The notes below the pieces were generated by a model. The model made no database searches. It had not been told where the DNA came from and saw only the letters and a program-made list of their open reading frames with translations. From the NCBI GenBank assembly GCA_963921195.1, contig OY992540.1:191999576-192063575 (forward strand): 64,000 nucleotides of DNA, in the 5' to 3' direction. The stretch's first letter is position 1, and every line of letters starts with the position of its first letter. The stretch is from Pegoplata infirma. Its lineage: Eukaryota; Arthropoda; Insecta; Diptera; Anthomyiidae. Positions 54,281 to 64,000 of the stretch are shown piece after piece. The position numbers and the translations under genes were made by a program.

Positions 54281-55132
54281 CCCGAGTAAAAAAGATTATA
54301 TATATTCATATAAAATTATATAAAGACATCATATATAATCGTATATAGTTTAATGCGAAAAATGAGTCGATAAAACCATATAAAAACTTATCAAATTTGA
54401 TCAAATCTCATCAAATTTGATATTATTTTAATATAATTTTATATAGTTATATGCGAAAATTGGACCCTTTTTGAATAAAATTGATGCAATTATATATAAT
54501 TAAATATATTTATATATAAGAAAAAAAATTTTCCCCCAAAAAGCAAAAAATTGACAAAAAAAATTTGTTTCCAGGACTTAAAAATTTTCAAAAATATTTT
54601 TAGGACTTTGAAAAATTTCAAAAAAAAAAATATGGACTTAGAAAATTTTTTAAAAGTTATATCAAATTCTATGAATTTTTTTCTTTCAATTTTGCATCAG
54701 TCCTAGAATTTTGGGACTTAGAAAATTTTAATTTTTTTTTGGACTTAGAAAAATTTTCAAAAGTTATATTTAATTATATGTAAAGGACTTAGATTTTTTT
54801 TTTTAAATTTTACTCATATAAGATAACATATAATTTAAAAACAGTTGCATAAAGTTTTATATAAAATTACTTCAAATATTTTGTTTTATCAAATTATATA
54901 AAAAAGGAGACAGAATTTTAAAGTTCATATGTAATAATATAAACGAATCTTAAATCATATGTTATTATATAAAAGACAATATTTTCTGTTATATAATTTT
55001 ATATAAGAAACAAATTAGAAGTGCAAATATATAAAATCACATATGATGCAACAAAAAATACATATAGTTTTATAAAATAATATATGTATATATAAAACTA
55101 TATATAATTATATATGATCTTTTTTACTCGGG
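54281..55132. mobile_element. CCC...GGG element, TATATAAAATTATATA-rich, AG duplication
   Basis: 852 bp, with ends CCCGAGTAAAAAAGATTATA and its inverse, and AG on both sides (54279-54280, 55133-55134). Both ends are filled with ATATAAAATTATATAA-type motifs. The middle has repeated GGACTTAGAAAATTTT units (54570-54790). Non-coding. From 55133 to 55727 no gene was recognised. Confidence 0.72.
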
Positions 55133-55727
55133 AGGTTTATTTGTCAATTATTCCTGCAATATCTGTCAAATATACCTACTTTAAATATATTTCAGGTTTT
55201 ATGAATAACCACCTAAATATTTAAAAAAATATATCTTATTTAAATAAAATATCGTTTAAAATTTTATTGCAACATTTTTTATTAAAAATTACTGTAAAAA
55301 CAACAATAATCCATAAGAGTAAAATAATAAATAAATTGGAATCTTTTACTAAAAGAAGATAACTTAAAAATCTGGAAAAATCAGGTCAAAAACTTGTGCA
55401 AAATTGGTGTGCAATCAAATTACACACGTTTTAAAAAGTTTCGACTAAACTAAATTGTTTTTTGTATTAAACTCTTTGACTTATTTCGCATAATTAAATT
55501 TTTTTTTGGCAAAAATTTCGTTAATTTTAAAATTTAATATTTCACCCATGAAATTTTTTGATTCCTCCCATATACATAACATGATGTGGAGAAATTCTTT
55601 TGATAAAAAAAGTCAATGACTTGTGTTGAAAACAAAATATCCTGGCTACTGTACAGTGGTACATGTTGTCAAGGTAACTTATGGAAATAAGTATAATATT
55701 TAAAAATATTATAAACAAAAAAAAAAA

Positions 55728-56378
55728 CAAGTGAGAGTGTTAAATTCGGCTGTGCCGAATCTATTATACCCTCCAACATGTAAAAAAATTAAAAAAAAAA
55801 TTGACACGGGCGTTTTTAGGGATGGTGGGGGAGGGGTCGGTGAGTTGGGGGGACTCCTTGGCCCTCGCGGAATATGTTTACAAGTTTATTTTTGTCTGCT
55901 TTGTGCACTAAAGTATTATAGTTTTATAATTATTTAAACTATTTTTTATCCACGCCCTTAAAAAGGGGCGGGGCAAAAAAAAGCAACATAAAAATGTTTC
56001 ATTTGTTCCACAAAAATACAAAAAAAACATCTAAAAAAAATGCATTTTTAAGAGGTTTGTTTAGTTCTTCAAGGGGGAACTTTTTTCCCCCTGGTCCGAT
56101 TTTGCCCATTTTCGAACTTAACCTGCCTAGAACCATAAGACATATTTATGCCAAACTTGAGGGGTCTATGTCTTTTATTTTGGACTGTATCGTGTTAACT
56201 ACAGACGGACGGACGGACAGACAGACGGACGGACGGACGGACATCGCTAGAATGTCTTAGAATCGATCACTGATCAATAATATATATACTTTATGGGATC
56301 CCCGACCGATATTTCGATGCGCTACACACGGAATGACAAAGTGAGTATACCCCCATACTGTAGTTGGAGGGTATAAAA
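55728..56378 (-). mobile_element. Complete mini-me, reverse orientation
   Basis: CAAGTGAGAGTGTTAAATTC, GGCTGTGCCGAAT, GGGGGAACTTTTTTCCCCCT, (GGAC/AGAC)n at 56203-56242, GATCACTGATCAATAATATA and ACTGTAGTTGGAGGGTATAA. The open frame at 55994-56260 is mini-me interior. Confidence 0.87.
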
Positions 56379-56560
56379 ATGTGTAATACGAATAAAAAGC
56401 AAAAAAAAAATATTTTAAATTCCCTTACATAAACAAAATCAAGTTGAATAACACAGTGCAACACATTAAATCCAAAGTGTGGAATTTCTCGAAGTACTTA
56501 TCAAAACTAACAAAAAAACACATTTGGATATATTTTGGCTAAAAATTGATTGTTCGAAGA

Positions 56561-56632
56561 TTGTGGTTTCGCAATGGACCATCCGGTCTATGTGAGGAGT
56601 CTTTAACTCCGCCGCCTCTAACCTAACCCTTT
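56561..56632 (+). pseudogene. LOA/I-type LINE 3' UTR remnant
   Basis: TTGTGGTTTCGCAATGGACC, GGTCTATGTGAG and CTAACCTAACCC line up with the 3' UTR and tail of the LINE at 31.3-36.6 kb. No coding part is left. Confidence 0.55.
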
Positions 56633-56746
56633 ATTTTTTTGAAATCGTTTTACGGGGTGGGGCATTCGTGAGGCATATCATCTCAGATATTATGTGCAAC
56701 GCTCTTCGTTTGATCATGTGTTGGTGCACTGAACAGGGTCTTTCCA

Positions 56747-57466
56747 CACCGAAAAAATTCCCCAGTTGCATAGTTACGAAAATTCCCAGTTGAAATTAAA
56801 ATATTTGAAAATAACTGGAATAATTATGACCAACTAAGGCTTCAGTTACAAACAACAGTAATTTTGAAATTTATTGTCAAAACAATTAATTAATTAATTA
56901 AATAATTTTATATTACTTCATTTTAAGTATTACAAAATTAAAAAAAGGATTATTAAAACTTGTTTTTCCATGGTAAGTTTTTTGCGAATTCGGATCATTA
57001 AAAGATAAAAACTGATTTTTATTTTTTAGACCAAGTATTAAAAAATTTGTAAACTAATGATGTGAGGCAGTTGGAAGATGTGAAGGAGGTGGGAGAAATG
57101 TCTATGAATTAAATAGTCAAAACAAGGCAGCTGAAATCATTTATAGTATTGTAATACTTTCCTTAAATAAAACGTAAATCCTAATCATGTAAAGATCTTT
57201 TATTCATCGACAAAAAAAATGTCTAAAATTTTAAAGCCATATTGACAGTTTTTATTTTTAAACCAGTTATTTTCAACTATTTTCCAGAGTTTTAGAGAAT
57301 TAATTATCAGTTTGTTACCAGTAACTGGCCATTCAGTTAAATTTTAAATTTTATAAAAACTTAGTTACTGTCAACCGAGTGAAATCAATTGGGGCTCAGT
57401 TAGGGGTATGTTAACTGGGACTTAGTTAAAAATTTAGTAGCCAGTAACTGGAAAATTTTTTGGGTG
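56747..57466. mobile_element. CACCNAAAAAATT-ended element, CA duplication
   Basis: Ends CACCGAAAAAATTCCCCAGT and (CC)AGTAACTGGAAAATTTTTTG..GGTG; CA flanks both sides (56745-56746, 57467-57468). The reading frame across the empty site (GGT CTT TCC ATT AAC CCT) confirms the junctions. The interior repeats CCAGTTA / TAACTGG. Non-coding, 720 bp. Confidence 0.78.
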
Positions 57467-58651
57467 CATTAACCCTAACAAGACTATTGTAGTCCCGTTT
57501 ACTAGGAGAAAAAATCTCAATTTAGGTATAATTTCCGTAGGGAATACTACTATCCAACTCTCTAAGGAGTTTAATTTTTTTGGATACGAAACTTACTTGG
57601 ATACGAAACTTACTTGGAATCCACATTTAGACGGCACTATCAGAAAGGCTATTGCGGCATTATGGGCAGAGAATAGGATTGTTGGTAGGACCTGGGGATT
57701 GAACCCCAAATGGTCATGTGGATCTACAAAATGATTGTAAGACCGATCATATCGTACGCTGCCATAGTCTGGTGGCCGAAGACTATGCAGAGGGATGCCA
57801 CCGTAAGACTAGGCAAGGTACAGCGTTTGGCTTTTACTCTAATCAAGGGTGCTATGAAAACCTGTCCAACTTTGGCCCAAGAAGTCATTTTAGGTTTCAC
57901 ACCTCTCGACATCTTTATTAGATCTACGGCAACTATAGCTGCTCGTAGAATGAATGATACCGAGTAGACCAGAGTGGGATGAAGGTGGTCCATATGTGGA
58001 TACTAGAAGCCTAAACTGGAATACTGACGGATCCAAAATGTCCTCTGGAGTTGGCGCTGGTGTCTACGGTCCAAACACGTGGATCTCCGAACCAATGCAC
58101 TATGGCCGAAAATCCCCAAATCGTGGCAAAAACTTTTTCCCGACAAGCTAGCCTCACCAAATTTGGTATGCAGGGTTCTACTGTCGAAATATTCGATTTG
58201 ATAAAAATGGGCGGTCCACGCCCCCTTTTTCTAGTGTCCCGTCCATAAGGGGGATTTTCATTTAATTAAAATCTTCCTTAATAATTTGAAGTGTCTGACC
58301 GAATATTAGGCAAAAAAGTACTATTCGGCCATTATTCGGCTTTGGTCACATATTTGGACGAATATGGCCGTACCGAATAATTGTAAAAAAATTGTAGTCA
58401 ATTGTTGAAAAACATATTCAAGTAGAAAAACACTTTTTTAGTGATAGTAATTTATTAAAAATATAATTATTTTGAGGAAATTACGTTTTTAATAATATAA
58501 AAAAAATAAAATTTTTTGAGTGAGCAATTTTTTTGAGTGTATAATTTGTTTTGAGTGTAATTTTTTTTTTTTGTTTGAGAATAAAAAGTTTTTTGAATGA
58601 AAGAAACACTGTAAAATATTTTTGTAGCTTTCCACTATGCTTTAAAGAGGG

Positions 58652-58850
58652 GGGTCCCCGTAGGCTAGCTGGTAGCGTGCTAGCCTTTCAACGTGGGGGT
58701 CGTGGGTTCGATTCCCACCAGAACCCTTGGTTTTTTCGCTACAACGAGACGACGGTCATTGTTACCAGTTCTCGGTTAGGTTGAATTTATTAAAAATGAG
58801 TTGTAAATAAATAGAAAGAATAAATAAAAGTTATTGATCATGTGATCAAA
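58652..58850 (+). mobile_element. tRNA-derived SINE-like unit
   Basis: A-box-like TAGCTGGTAGCG (58666-58677) and an exact B box GGTTCGATTCC (58705-58715), with a perfect T-stem GTGGG/CCCAC and an acceptor-like GAACCC. Downstream is a 55-base body (CGCTACAACGAGACGACGGT...) and an AT tail (AATAAATAGAAAGAATAAAT). The anticodon stem does not pair and the 5' acceptor is imperfect, so it is not a working tRNA gene. No second copy in the window. Confidence 0.5.
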
Positions 58851-58970
58851 CTATGCTTTAAAGAGTTTCTAGTGTGTTTTTCAACACGTGAATTTGCGAA
58901 AAAAAACATCCAAAATTCACGTTTTTGCTAATAGCTCATTCGTTCGCACTCGTTCGCATACACCCAAAAA

Positions 58971-59187
58971 AAACGTGGGTATTCAATACTAAAAATTTAA
59001 CTAATTTTAGTCCAAAAGGACCTAGTGCAGAAATTGGTAACCAATACTAAAATTTTTAACTAATATTAGTCAAATCCAGTAAAAATTACTAATGTTAGTA
59101 CTTGAAGATACTAAAATTAGTAACGAATTAGTAGATTTTGGTACAATATCACTTACTAAACCTTTTACTGTAGAATTATTTTGAGTG
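58971..59187. mobile_element. CACYCAAAA-ended MITE, 217 bp
   Basis: Ends CACCCAAAAAAAACGTGGGT and TAGAATTATTTTGAGTG, TA on both sides (58969-58970, 59188-59189). The interior repeats ACTAAAATTAGTAA / TTACTAATTTTAGT. Non-coding. Confidence 0.75.
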
Positions 59188-60294
59188 TACCATATTACTA
59201 TACAATAAAACCTGAGTTTCTACGAAGATTTAAATGTATAAAAATGTTTTAACAATTGTTAACATTTTAAGTTATACTCCACGAAAGACGATAAAACTAT
59301 TTACAATTTCACAAAAAATTACCCCTAAAAAAACTCCTAAATAACTACTAAATATTTTTTTTTTCAAATATGTTAAGAATTCGTAAAAATACTCACCTCG
59401 AGTATTAAAATTCATATTCACAACATTTTTTAACCAAAATATATTTGAAAAAAAAAAAATTAATTATTAAAATTTGGTTGCTTTACAACTTGTAACACGG
59501 GTTATAAAAACTGTATACATTAGCAGCTGTTTACACATCGATAGTGTTGCCAACTATCATAACTTTTTAAAATTTTGTTCTTACCAATATATTGGGAATT
59601 GAACACAATCAAAAAAATTTTAAAAATCTGTACTTGAAAAATTGACTTTTTGCCACCAAAATTGAAAATTCAGCCAAAGTGCAATAAGTAGGTGGCCTAC
59701 AGTTTTTGAGGCTGAAATTCAGGCTATTGCAATATGCGCTAGAGTTAATATTGCAAAGGGTATGAAGGGTACTCATATTTCAATCTTCTCTGATAGCCAG
59801 GCAGCACTTCAAGCGCTGTCTTCTTGGGAATTTAAATCCAAAATGACAGCTGGCCGGGAGAAACAAAATTACTCTATTTTGGATCCCTGGTCATAGAGGT
59901 TTTGAGGGTAATGAGATAGCAGATGAGCTTGCTAGAAATGCCTCCGCTACTCCTATGACCGGTCCCGAAGCCTATTGTGGGGTAAACTGGTCCACCTTCT
60001 CGAACATGATTAAGGGTTTGGAAAGAACCGACTTCTTAAACTTTGTCTTGAGAAAGTAGAAACAACGCAACTCATATTATATAATATGTAGGATCAGAAG
60101 ACGGTTCTTAGACAAAGAATTGCTTAATTCTGCGGATATAAAGCTAGCTTCTACATCCTCTGTTATAATGTTCATTAGGAACATTGAACAGAGTTTGAAT
60201 TAGATTAATGGATCTTGGTACAAAAGACCCATAAGTGTCGCAGTGCCGGCCGTTAGGGCTAGATCACCCCTTGAATAATAATAATAATCCGCGC

Positions 60295-60729
60295 CTGGGT
60301 CATAGGTTGGTTAGTTTCGTCGACGAAAAAATATGTAACGATAATATGTAAATAATGTTAGAATTATATTACTTAAGTGTAAATAACATACTTAATGAAT
60401 TTGGTAACGTTTTTCGCGATGAGGGAGGTGCCCCCGCCGCCAATCACCAAAATGTCCCTGGCGGAAGCTTTATCCCGTGCATTTACACCGAAGAGTTCTA
60501 AAAAAACAGTATTTGGTAAAATTTCTGCATATGAAAACATATAAAATAACTTTTAAAGATGACCGCCTTTTAAAACGGACGATTCTACGATTCTAAATTC
60601 TAAATTTTCGGTAACCCCTTTGTTTGTCATGTAAAATCGCCTTCGATTGCGTCTTCAAAAATGTTTCTATCTAAAACATTTGTTCAAAATAATTACAAAT
60701 AACGAACTCTGATCAAATACTCAATTGTG
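60295..60729. other. No gene; weak mini-me-like text
   Basis: 60405-60475 (CGATGAGGGAGGTGCCCCCG...TGTCCCTGG) resembles mini-me interior. Nothing else recognised. Confidence 0.35.
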
Positions 60730-61183
60730 CACTCAAAAGAAAAACTCTATCAAAAAATCTGTAAAACGATTTTCAATTAAATTGAGCAAACTTTCAGCAG
60801 ATTTTTCTGCTAAAATAGATATTTTTACTTAAATCTCTGTCATTCAGATTTAGAAAATAACAGACATTTTACTGCGATTTTACTGATTCTGTTTGCTGAA
60901 TTTCAAAATATTTTTGTGCAAATTATTTTTTAATTTTACAGAAAAGTTTGCTATCATTCGTTTTTCAAGAAAATGTTTAAAGTTTTTTTTTTTCAAAGTG
61001 TTACTTTTTTATTTTTTTATGCAATCAAAACGATTTTGAACATATTTTTAGCAGATTTTTTTTTAATTTTACAGAAATAGTTTGCTGTCATCCTTTATTC
61101 AAGAAAACTTTCCAAAGTTTTTTTTTTTTGCAAAGTGTTTTTTTTTTTCGTTTTTTGTAAAACTAAAAAGATCGAGACTAATA

Positions 61184-61916
61184 ACACAGGGCAACACTTT
61201 TTTTTTTGTCCGGGTTCTGATAGCTAATTTTGGGTATTAGGGGTACGCTGATTTCAAATCTGGCTACCGTTTTTTTTTGGGTCAGCTCTAGTTTTCGAGA
61301 TATAGCCTAAGGAAACTTTGAAAATATGCTGTTTTTGGCATGTTTGTGAGTCTATATTTACCAACACTTGTCTTACATCCAAAAAGTGAATGACGATTTT
61401 AGGTATGTTCGATATGCTGATTCCAAAAATGTTCTTACTTTTGTTGAGTCATCTTTAGTTTTTGAGATATCGCTAAAATAAAATTTTTAAATATATAACC
61501 ACTTTAATTTTGTCTGAATATTTATGCCCTTTTTAATAACTCAAAAACTAAAGCTGTCAGAAAAAACTAATACCAGTTTTGGAATCCTGGCATCCAATAT
61601 AGTTAAGTTCGTTTTTAAAACTGAGGCACTAAAATTTTTTTTGGAAATTATAGCCAAGCAAAATTGGTAAAAAAAACGCACTTTTTCGACTCTTTAAAAG
61701 CGATTTTCTCGCGAACGTGAGCTGATGAAAACAATTGGATAACAGATTCGGAATCAGCACACGCACTTTTTCGACTCTTTGAAAGCGATTTGCTCGCGAA
61801 CGCGAACTGATGAAAACAATTGGATAACAGATTCGGTATCAGCACACTAAAATCCATATATATCAGTTGTCAAAGGTCAGGCAAATTGAAAAAGTTCAAA
61901 TTTTGTCAACCTGTGT
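61184..61916. mobile_element. Nested ACACAGG-ended element
   Basis: Ends ACACAGGGCAACACTTTT and AAAATTTTGTCAACCTGTGT. Includes two tandem 85-bp units at 61676-61848 (CGCACTTTTTCGACTCTTTR). The target duplication is uncertain. Confidence 0.55.
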
Positions 61917-62074
61917 AATTGACAAAACTAAAAAAATTCAGTAAATTCTATTGCTTATTTGACGGAATATTTTTTTTATAATTTTTTAAGTTTAAATAAA
62001 AAAAAATATTAAAGTTTTTATGAAAACATATTTTCTAAAAACCAATAATTTTCTATAAAATGTCTTATACGGTA

Positions 62075-62508
62075 TTTACACCAACGAAAACAACTTGTTT
62101 TTGAATATTTTTTTTGTTTTTTGGCAAAAACAACATAAATTTTCCATACAATTTAAAAACTGCGTTGCCAACTAAAACTGAACAAAAACTAGAATTTAGG
62201 TTGTGGTCTATGCTACTATTAATTCAGTGTGAATGTTTTTTTCAATTTTCTTTTGGTAAAAACGAATGTCAAAATAAAAATATTTGTTTTTTTGTTAAAT
62301 TAATATTCAAATCTTTTAAAAAAGTAAATAAATGTGTGATTTAATTTTTTTAATAACGTGTGGCTATTGTAATTTTGTGTTTTTTAGTGAATTTAGAAAA
62401 TAATTAATTTGATTTGACAAACAAAAACTCTTTTTATTCGGTGTAAACAGTTTGGTTTTCCAAAATGCTTTTTTGTCAAAAACAAGTTGGTTTTTGTTTG
62501 GTCTAAAC
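62075..62508. mobile_element. Nested TTTACACCAACG-ended element
   Basis: Ends TTTACACCAACGAAAACAAC and its near-inverse GTTGGTTTTTGTTTGGTCTA. The interior repeats GTGTAAACAGTTTGG and CAAAAACAAG motifs. Open frames here are short and non-specific. Confidence 0.55.
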
Positions 62509-62690
62509 ATAGTATTAGAAGATTTCTCTGCTGTTTTCACAAATTTCTCTGCTGATTTCACCAAGATAATCATGACAGACTTTCAGCAAACCGTGTCTGC
62601 TAAATTAAGCAGATTTCTCATATGGCTTAAAATAGGTGTTTTTTCAGCAGATTTTTCTACTGATTGGACATAGAATTTATTTTGAGTGTG

Positions 62691-64000
62691 TCTATCTACA
62701 GAGAAGTTAAAAAATTAATTAACTTACCATTAATTTTAAATAATTTTTGCTGTTATTCCTCAACTCAAACTCTTATAACATAAAAATGTTTATAAAGTTA
62801 AAAGCAGCCAAAACTCAAGTGAAGATGAAATAATATCCAATTAGCAATAATAAAAAATCCAAATATTGCAAATGGAGCGGTAACAAACAAAATGTAGTCT
62901 AATACACTTTCAAAATTCTGAAATTTTATTTGTTAAGATTTTTAAAACTTAAATTCACTTTATCAGGTTTTTAAACACAATTTCAAAGTAAATGTTGGTA
63001 AAATAATATTTTTTAAATAACGTGAATATTTATAAAATTTACGCGTTTTAGCAGACATTTTTGTTTTTTAAAAAAAATGTTACAATTTTATATAAATTTT
63101 TATAAATTATTTAAGTTGTTTAAATTATTACATATTTAATAAAAAATTATTATAATATTTTAATATGGGGTTTTTAATTGCATTTTCTTCTTCAAATTGT
63201 TAAAAAATTGTATTTTTTAGTTATTTTTTATTAAAAAAACTATTTTTTTTAAATTTTTTTTAAATTTGTTTTTTATTTTTATTTCTTTTCACTTTTTTTT
63301 AATCTGGTTTATATTTAAATCATTTTGTTTTTAATTTATTCTTAATTAAATTTTTAGTTTTTTTGTTTATTTCGTTTTTTATTTTCTTTTTCATCTACCA
63401 CATCACTTTTGTTTTTAAAATTTTTATTTATTTATTAATTATTTCTTTATCTTGTTTTCTTTTTGTTTTTATTCGTCATCAACTTGCTAAAATAAATAAA
63501 CTATTAAATTATTTTTTTTTTTTTGATTAACCCAAAAAGTGTATTGAATAAAAACTACTGTGCCTGAGAGACCCACTTGCATTAAAATGGTTAAATTATT
63601 TAACTCTCTTGTGAAACATAGTGTTGAATTTAATGGCATTCTTTTAAAAGCACAAGTCTGCAATGTGGATTTGGAGAAAATTTAAAAAAAAAATAAGAAC
63701 TGGTTATATTTAGTAAAAAATTTAAGACTTAGGATTTTTAATATATTTTTTCTTCTCCGTAAGGCACTGAAATCGCCTTCTCTGAAGGAGCCCAGTCCTA
63801 GAAATAAAGTAAAATTGAGAAACGGTAGAAAAAAACAACGTTTGCCATACTCCCTAAATGATCCTTTAGAAAAAATGGATTGTCGAGTATTCAGGCCCTG
63901 ATTAACCTGAAGGCAATTTAGGCAACATTTTTGGGGCCCTACTCGGCGAAGAGCCCCACTCTCTGATTAGCTTTTCCGTCATCAACGTTCGGCAGTTATT
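62691..64000. other. AT-rich tail of the window, no gene recognised
   Basis: Very T/A-rich to about 63530. The last 300 bases are more balanced but show no frame or repeat end that can be supported. Confidence 0.4.

Larger units (their letters stand above)
58121..59698. other. Composite insertion inside the LINE remnant
   Basis: Includes an ATTCGGCC palindrome cluster (58285-58385), a TTTTTTGAGTG tandem block (58510-58560), the SINE-like unit (58652-58850) and a MITE (58971-59187). 59188-59698 shows nothing recognisable. Whether it entered as one block or several is not clear. Confidence 0.5.
56633..60290 (+). pseudogene. RNase H-bearing (I-type) LINE remnant, split twice
   Basis: Pieces in order. 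(1) 56633-56746: decayed text after the catalytic motif (IMCWCTEQGLS). (2) 57467-58120: INPNKTIVVPFTRRKNLNLG, TWGLNPKWS, IYKMIVRPIISYAAIVWWPK, and the RNase H start NTDGSKMSSGVGAGVYG. (3) 59699-60270: FEAEIQAIAI, IFSDSQAALQAL, ITLFWIPGHRGFEGNEIADE. It ends in (TAA)n at 60273-60288. The three RNase H acidic positions are visible, but stops, a 17-bp tandem duplication at 57580-57613 and two insertions inactivate it. The (TAA)n tail is characteristic of I-type elements. Confidence 0.75.
60730..62688. mobile_element. CACTCAAAA-ended composite, TG duplication
   Basis: Ends CACTCAAAAGAAAAACTCTA and TAGAATTTATTTTGAGTG; TG flanks both (60728-60729, 62689-62690). Near both ends TCTGCTGATTT / AAATCAGCAGA-type motifs repeat. 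Two further TIR elements are nested inside (61184-61916 and 62075-62508). Non-coding. Confidence 0.65.

Noticed and set aside
1..64000. CRISPR array, phage or bacterial operon
   Set aside because: No spaced direct repeats of uniform length, no ribosome-binding-site/operon structure; all coding text is eukaryotic TE.

Overview
This window is repeat-dominated DNA from a higher dipteran fly, most likely a calyptrate (blow fly / house fly type) genome. The reasons are the many mini-me/DINE-like Helentron copies with (GTCY)n and TA-rich cores, which are known from Diptera, the AT-rich background, and the insect-type LINEs. I found no host protein-coding gene, rRNA gene, CRISPR array or bacterial feature. 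Almost every long open frame belongs to a transposable element (TE), and most short open frames are chance.

Layout. 1-930: palindromes and a TTATTTCAT minisatellite. 936-4615: two decayed CR1-like LINE copies, one split by a hAT-type MITE, with tandem LINE 3' ends between them. 5.5-8 kb: small TIR elements, one carrying a LINE coding fragment. 8.3-11.1 kb: RTE-like remnants split by a 1.1 kb foldback. 12.3-15.4 kb: a mini-me split by a Tc1-like element that keeps a dead transposase. 16.4-21.4 kb: a 2.3 kb foldback with an 8-bp target duplication (TSD), then a second foldback interrupted by a CACAGAG-ended element. 21.7-24.8 kb: a CCGT-palindrome element, a foldback and a mini-me. 26.4-29.8 kb: a CR1-like copy split by a 9-bp-TSD foldback, then another LINE 3' end. 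31.3-36.6 kb: a full-length LOA/I-type LINE with both ORFs open, the most intact element here. 37.6-42.5 kb: a 5'-truncated sister of that LINE, a TTA-TSD element and tandem mini-me copies inside another element. 45.4-48.7 kb: mini-me, MITE and a nearly intact RTE LINE with one frameshift. 49.6-56.4 kb: mini-me and CACTCAAAA-ended elements nested in each other. 56.6-60.3 kb: an RNase H LINE remnant split by a MITE and by a block containing a tRNA-derived SINE-like unit. 60.7-62.7 kb: a nested composite. The rest is AT-rich DNA.

Function. Only the LOA-type LINE looks able to encode complete machinery: an ORF1 nucleic-acid-binding protein, and ORF2 with endonuclease, reverse transcriptase, RNase H and a zinc motif. 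The RTE copy could have supplied its own machinery before its one-base frameshift. All the small TIR elements are non-autonomous. The most unusual pattern is a set of unrelated-looking elements that share CCC...GGG ends and are flanked by 2-bp duplications of variable sequence (TA, TT, AA, AT, AG), each packed with its own short palindromic motif. Nesting also gives several internal empty-site comparisons that fix element boundaries without outside data.
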